From positions 85,551 through 149,550 of the forward strand of contig JAHNEJ010001605.1 of NCBI GenBank assembly GCA_022559845.1: DNA of 64,000 nt, read 5' to 3'. The stretch comes from Amorphophallus konjac (Eukaryota; Streptophyta; Magnoliopsida; Alismatales; Araceae). Below are positions 58,206 through 64,000 of the stretch, piece after piece. The position numbers and the translations under genes were made by a program. The notes beneath the pieces are model-generated. The model was not told where the DNA came from and searched no databases. It worked only from the letters and a program-made list of their open reading frames with translations. Position 1 is the first letter of the stretch; every line of letters starts with the position of its first letter.

Positions 58206-58752
58206 CAGGCTGAGCACTCACATTTGAACCTGGTGGCTTCAAAAGCACAATTCTCATTACCAGAAACATTGCATGACACACATGCACTTGCGAGATGTAT
58301 TCTTTTACTGCCTGGGTGACCACAATTGGAACAGCAAGGAGACCTTGCATTTGAGAAACTCTCATCTGATGGACTCTGGGAACTTATATTTTCTGGAGGT
58401 GCACAATTAACCTTGCCTATTTCACCCAACCTGAAGAAAGGGTAGAAAACACAGATAACACAGTTGTAAATATGCATGTTTCTTTTGAAGTTGCTGCCAA
58501 CAAAGATGATGAAACATTTTCACATGATAGATGATATTTTATCTCCTACAATCCCAAGAAAAAAGGTACCTCTGCAGAACCTCATCCTCTTTAAACAATT
58601 GGACAAAACGGACAACTGTATCAATCCAATCCCTGGCACCCCTTGCCAATCATAGTCATTTGCCAACTAAAAAGAGCAATAGCTAAGAGGTGATTTCTCC
58701 TCAGGCCTAGACCAGCTTCAATATCTGATACATTGTAGCTTTCAAATGGTTC
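58206..58752 (-). CDS. SEND1: SEND1/GEN-like structure-specific nuclease, two internal exons
   Basis: SEND1 belongs to the FEN1/XPG nuclease family and cuts branched DNA in the nucleus. Exon 58752-58570 starts EPFESYNVSDIEAGLGLRR. After allowing for three single-base changes (an extra T at 58669-58673, an extra A at 58659-58661, a lost G near 58622) it gives LLVGNDYDWQGVPGIG, the helix-hairpin-helix DNA-binding motif of the family, then VVRFVQLFKEDEVLQR. The next exon, 58430-58206, reads LGEIGKVN and a Cys-rich stretch, CCSNCGHPGSKRIHL..CECSA, as in plant SEND1. Borders are GT-AG and the phase joins to Arg. The N-terminal nuclease exons and the C-terminal exons are not seen in the window, so this is a fragment, a gene with very long introns, or a remnant. 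Confidence 0.85.
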
Positions 58753-59097
58753 CTGTAATAAAATGGAAAGGTCATGGTTGCTCCAGTTATTAAAAGCAAT
58801 TGAATAATAGAATAATTTAGCACAAAAATCTACATAACTACAAGATCATGATTCACATTAACTTTAACGAAAAGAAGGGAAACGTTTCAAATATTCTAGA
58901 TCACAGACAGACACCATCAAGAAACAACGCAAGCACCCGGACACAAATAGAGAATAGACAACCTCTGGACAGATGGAGAGACCCATGGACAGGGGACTCA
59001 ATAGGGAATGGAGGAGTTGCACAAGGAAGAGAAAAAATGAAGAGGGGAATGAGAAGCATTTCCTATTATATGCTTCACTGACGAATTAAGTCGTTTA

Positions 59098-59266
59098 GGG
59101 GCTCTTTGTTTACGGGTTAGGATAGGGGGAATAACAAACCGATGTGAGAGAAAACTGTGGGCCCCACAGTTTTCCCTCACACCCATCCCCCCTTAACCGA
59201 GGTGGAGTGGCTTATTCGGGCGGTGGGGCTCGAATAAGCCACCCAACCCCGTAAACAAAGCGGCCC
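59098..59266. mobile_element. Tourist-like MITE (169 bp)
   Basis: Inverted ends ggggctctttgtttacggg (left) and gggccgctttgtttacggg (opposite strand, right), flanked by tta (59095-59097 and 59267-59269). Size, ends and TTA duplication fit PIF/Harbinger MITEs. Confidence 0.88.
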
Positions 59267-61230
59267 TTAAGAATATGCTCTTACACAAAAACTTAGTAAT
59301 ATTAACGAGGGATAAGGAAAAAATATAAGTAAAATAAACTATGAATGGGCATAAAAAATAACTAGTAACAAATGGCTTCTATCCAAATAATGAAATCGCT
59401 TTAAAATATGCTTTTGGACATAGTTTTTAGCAGTATTGATAAGATACAAGGAAAAAGGCAGCACTCTAGGCATCTAACAAGGTACAAGGCTTTGCGATGA
59501 CAATGATAATGATAATAACTATAGGAGCATCTGCCGCCTTTGAACTGAGTCATTTTATGTAAAGAAGTACAAGATCATGACATTTGCAGTTTTTGGCATG
59601 GTTTAATCTTCAGCATTACAACTAGAACTCTCAGATGGACTTGCAAACAGGTAAAGAAGACAACAAGATAAAAAACTGAATGTTGGACTCATCAAAGTGA
59701 TGACTTGCCTATGGAGCCTCCGTAGGATATATACTGGTTCTACTAATTTAAGAGGTTGAGCAGTATTGCAGTATAATTGTGCCAATATGGTACGAGAAGC
59801 ATAAATGAGAGCTTTGGCTTCTAGAAGTTCTTATATGATATCATTAATGTGTATTCTATTGTCCCCATGGTCTATTGCATAACGTATGTGGCTCATCATT
59901 TAGAAATTAGATGTTTTTTCATTGGTAATAAATAATAAATGTTATCAAGAATCACATCCAAAAACTGTGAAAAAACTGTATACAATATAATACAAAACAC
60001 AAATATTTGTACCAACAGAGAATATCAACTAAAGATCGGAGTGTATTTAGAAAAGAAGATGATTTTTCCCCTTAGTTCTTACATTGACAAGGTTTTTCTG
60101 AACACATGCACTACACTCAATTCCGCCAGCATCGAGTAGGGTAAATGTAGAAATAGATACGATACATCCACAGTGGAATCGATGGAGACCATGACTATGA
60201 TCAGATACACAAGCCACAAACAACTCCAAATGATAGACAAGTGTGGGCATTGATCTCGTTGTGCTCCAGTGGTTAGGTTTACTTGCAAAAGACAGCTTAA
60301 CCTATGGCTGTTATTGTGAAATACTAGTATGAGCAAGTGCTACATGGTTAAGTGCATGTGCCAAAGATGCTAATATCCATGTGAGAAGGTGCAAGAAACA
60401 TAATCTAGGTTATTCTTGTGGGTCTGACCTAGACCAATGATATTTAGCTCATGCTTGTCTGAATAATGACCATAAACAGCAGAAGCAATTAATCATGCCT
60501 CGATGATAGATTTCATGCATAGTGCATGTGAACATAAGGAAACAGGTGGATTCATGACTTTTACATAGGCAATTTCTGTCTTATTCAGCTTATCTAATCT
60601 AACAGATATCTGAAGTAAAGGGTAATTATCGGGGATATTTACATGTCCAAATGTTTTTATAATGCCTGATTGCATAAATATTCAATTCAGAAGTAATGGT
60701 TTAATTCTCTTCAAAATCCATCTAGGAATCAATTTTGGAAACTGTATCCAAAATCTGACCGAATATTTAACGAACAACCTGGTCATCGGGTCATCAGTTA
60801 CAATCGATATCCTTGTTTAGGCATGACCTTAACATAATAAAACAGCCGTATCACGAGGAACTATATGATAAAAAGATAAATGCATTACATAAGGCACAAA
60901 TGATGCAAGGTAGACAAGGATAATCGAGGATGGGAGGTGTAGACTTTGTCTGTTTTTTGCTTAAGAGATAAGTAGGAATCTGTCTGGACTGTATTGACAA
61001 AGATATTCAGCATGGGAAAATTGGATTTGTAGTTGACCTAGAAATGAAAGGGCAAGAAACCATTTACTTAGGGCTTACCGTTGATGCTGGAAGGATGCGG
61101 AATGATGTCGCAGGTGGGCAACCATAGCTGGGGCACGAGGGTAGGCTTCTTAGGGTTCATGCTGCTACATTGGTCGCGGCCTTCCGCGGGCAGTTGGCTC
61201 GGGCCAAGATAGGGAAAGAGAAGGGGTCGC
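59267..61230. other. Intergenic or SEND1-upstream stretch
   Basis: No exon or element recognised. The last 150 bp turn GC-rich and lead into the tandem repeat. Confidence 0.4.
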
Positions 61231-62117
61231 GGGACTGGGACTTCGGCCGATGGCTAGCTGCGTGCGGACTAGGCCCTGTGGGCTGGGCGGCTAGTTATTG
61301 GACGCTGGCCGTAGGGTTATGCTCCTGCCTGTCGGGGTGGACCGCCGGCCTTTGATGGTCGCGACCCTGCTGGCGGACGGAGGTTGATGGAGGAATAGGG
61401 AACGGAGAGGGCAGACGACGATGGTGGCGGTTGGCCAGGTGAGGCAGGGCAGGGCGGGCCGGGCCTATTCGGGACAGAAGAAGAGGAAGAAGAAGAAAGG
61501 GAAGCATGGTGGCGGTGGGGGGTCGTGGGACTGGGACTCCGGCCAGTGGCTTGCTACGTGCTGACTGGGCACTGTGGGCCGGACGGCTAGCTGTTGGGCG
61601 CTAGCCGTAGGGTTATGCTCCCACCCGTCAGGGTGGACTGCCGCCCGTTGATGGTGGCGACCCTACTCACGACAGAAGTTGACCGAGGAATAGGGAAAGG
61701 GGAGGGCGGACGGCGGCGGTGGTGGCTGGCCGCGTGAGGCAGGGCAGGGCGGGTCAGGCTGGGCCAACTCACGGCAGAAGAAGAAGAAAGGGAAGCACGG
61801 CGGCGGTGGGGGGTCGTGGGACTGGGACTCCGGCCAGTGGCTCGCTGCGTGCTAACTAGGCGCTGTGGGCCGGACATCTAGCTATTAGGTGCTGGCTGTA
61901 GGGTTATGCTCCTGCCTGTCGGGGTGGACCGCCGGCCGTTGATGGTCGCGACCCTGCTCGCGAATGGAGGTTGACGGGGGAATAGGGAAAGGGGAGGGCA
62001 GACGGCTGTGGTGGTGGCTGGCTGCGTGAGGTGGGGCAGGGCGGGCTAGGCTGGGTCTATTCACGGCAGATGAAGAAGAGGAAGAAGAAGATAGGGAAGC
62101 ACGGTGGCGGGGGTCGT
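61231..62117. repeat. Three tandem ~295-bp GC-rich units
   Basis: Units begin near 61231, 61527 and 61818 with gggactgggac. Each contains ctagccgtagggttatgctc-like, gtcggggtggaccgcc, gatggtcgcgaccctgct, ggaatagggaa and gaagaagaagaaagggaagc words. The periods are about 296, 291 and 300. Open frames on the minus strand repeat with the units and are not a recognisable protein. Confidence 0.9.
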
Positions 62118-62211
62118 GGGAGGCCGAGGGTGATGACGGCAAGCAAGCGAAAGGGGGAGGATGACAGCAGACCAGGGGTCGCGACCATCAAGCGAAAAGG
62201 TGAGGAAGAGG

Positions 62212-64000
62212 TGTAACGAAAGATCTGAGTAATAGAAAAAACGGTACAACTCAAATCTTGACACGTCAACTACGAGTGGAGAGACTCGGAAGAATTATTT
62301 AGACAGTGTGAAAGTATATAAGAATCTAAATTAATTACAAAAATAAAAAGTATGATCTAAATATAATAAATAAGTAATTACATAAATAAATAATTATACA
62401 GTCTAGAATATCTAAATCCACGACAAGTACAATCAACTAAAAGGGGCATATCCCGTCTTTGACAAATTGACAATTAGACCTGACCACTGACACAACGAGG
62501 AGCCTTTGAAGCACTACACGTCAGCCACGCCTCACCTGAAAATGGAAGGGGATGAGTCTCATCTCATCAGTTCAGTAGGGGTCCCGCGGATTCCTATCTC
62601 ATAACGAGAAACACAATAGTGCGATAAACAATTAACAGGAATAATCAATATAACAGAAGGAGATAATAAATAACGATTAATGAAATCTACATAAGTATCA
62701 CAATGTTAGCCTCATAAGTCACGTGTCACGAATATCATGGCTACACGAAAGTAATCTACGTCTCAGTCATGTGGAATAGAGTACCCTGAGTCGCCAAAAT
62801 AGTAAACCGTGACGGAAGGAAACCTGAGTCGCTACCTCTCAAGTGACAAGAGCACAGCTCACTAGAAGAATGGTCGGATGCGTCCACTGATATCTTAGTT
62901 CACGTCCTATGTGTCTCCCTGCTCGCCCTAGGCAGAAACTGAGACACAATAATCAAGTAACCACATAACAAGGACTAGTTGGGGTCGCACCGTCAGTGCA
63001 TGTCCGACACCCCCAACCACGTGTGCACACACAGACCAACTGCTCTAAGTTAAGTCCTCTAGCTAATTTTTCCCCCCAACCCGGACTCAAGCTGCAAGGC
63101 AAGAGACTCTACGGTAACCAGTCCAAAAACCGTCTCATCATGATAGCCGCTCCATCACTCCCAAGTGGGTCAACAACCGCGTGTCGTAAGAAAGCTATGA
63201 CTAGTGACGGGTTACTTGAAGAAGCGGAAACTACCAGAGTACCACCGGTTCATGTTAATCCATCGTATGCATAAAACGCATCACAAGGCGGCTTATTATC
63301 ACGAAAATCCAAGAACATATGGCTAGATGACTAATCTATCGGCTGTCGATGCGTACGGAGCAGGCCGCAACTACAAATCAGGCGGAATGACGAAAAATCG
63401 ACGTCGAGCAACCTAGGTCATGAGCAGTCACATATGTGGCCACCAAGGCGGCTAGCCCTCCGGTCGCCCAAAAACCTAGGCGGTCAAGGGTCTGGTCGCC
63501 CAGCAAAATACCTTGGGCGGCCACCCCAGTGGTCGCCCAGTCTAGTGGGCAGGGCGGCCAACCCTCTGGCCGCCCATAAACCTATAGGCGGCCAGGGCTC
63601 TAGCGACCCAGCAAACAAACCCCTGGGCAACCACCCGCCCAACCCATCTAGGCGGCCATACCCCTGGCCGTCTAGGCTGGGTAGAGGCGGCAGGCCTTCT
63701 GGCCACCTCCTGTCCAGGTCCCCATCAAGAACCGCATCTCGAGGGTCATTCCCAAGCTCGACGGGCCCCCGTTTCGAGTAGGAACCCCTGAAAAACTTGG
63801 GAAACTCATCCCGAGGAAAATGCCATCCATAAAACATGATTTAAACTAAAAATCACTATGAGGAGGGATCTATCCGCGCTCTCGGCCCCAAATATGGAAG
63901 TTTCCCAAAAATATAATAAACCCCTCTCTCTCGCCCAAATTACTATTGAATTGAAGGAAAATGCGAGGGAAGAGATCGGGATCCATCCCCCTACCTCAAT
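62212..64000. repeat. Gypsy-type LTR, related to the solo LTR, running off the window
   Basis: It begins tgtaacgaaag. It shares ordered landmarks with 33048-35445: actcagtaggggtc..gcgga (about 62570), ccacgtgtgcacacac (63017), cctctagcta (63056), cccaagtgggtc (63160) and gatccatccccctacctc (63981). It differs in a 290-bp stretch of ggcggcca/tggtcgccc repeats (63431-63720). The far end is outside the window, so a complete element cannot be confirmed. Confidence 0.75.

Overview
This window is nuclear DNA of a large, repeat-rich plant genome. The evidence is plant-only nuclear genes with GT-AG introns (the plastid import receptor TOC159, the non-catalytic plastid Clp subunit CLPR3, the nuclease SEND1) surrounded by typical plant transposons. 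The steep GC rise at the 5' end of TOC159 fits a monocot, but that is only an inference.

Layout. Positions 1-7410 hold a decayed L1-type LINE (+), split by a young, apparently intact Ty1/copia element (875-6454, minus; gag-pol 1288 codons; LTRs, PBS, PPT and 5-bp TSD all visible). Positions 8330-16486 are a nest of transposons: a foldback hAT-like element contains a 5'-truncated RTE LINE (19-bp TSD) and a 5-kb hAT element with a six-exon transposase gene (8-bp TSD), and the RTE LINE itself contains a hAT-like MITE (8-bp TSD). Exons encoding the C-terminal half of CLPR3 lie at 17467-21739 (+), with a second copy of that MITE in their large intron. A small broken gene follows at 23148-23427.

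Positions 24691-43872 are one coding-poor LTR retrotransposon (minus) built largely of different tandem repeats. It was split by a reduced chromodomain-type gypsy element (30415-38908, 5-bp TSD), which in turn holds a 2.4-kb solo LTR (33048-35445, 5-bp TSD). Foldback elements follow at 43963-45875. TOC159 is at 48275-52952 (minus), with single-base frameshifts that all look like lost homopolymer bases. MITEs lie around 53703, 54309, 56142 and 59098. Two adjacent exons of SEND1 are at 58206-58752 (minus), also with homopolymer indels. A threefold ~295-bp tandem repeat occupies 61231-62117, and an LTR related to the solo LTR starts at 62212 and runs off the end.

How it fits together. The host genes are unrelated neighbours, not an operon: two serve the plastid (protein import, Clp proteolysis) and one serves DNA repair. 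The most interesting signal is in the mobile DNA. Several hAT-like elements each carry their own short palindromic motif repeated near both ends. Two related gypsy LTRs share a framework but carry different palindromic motif arrays at the same offset.
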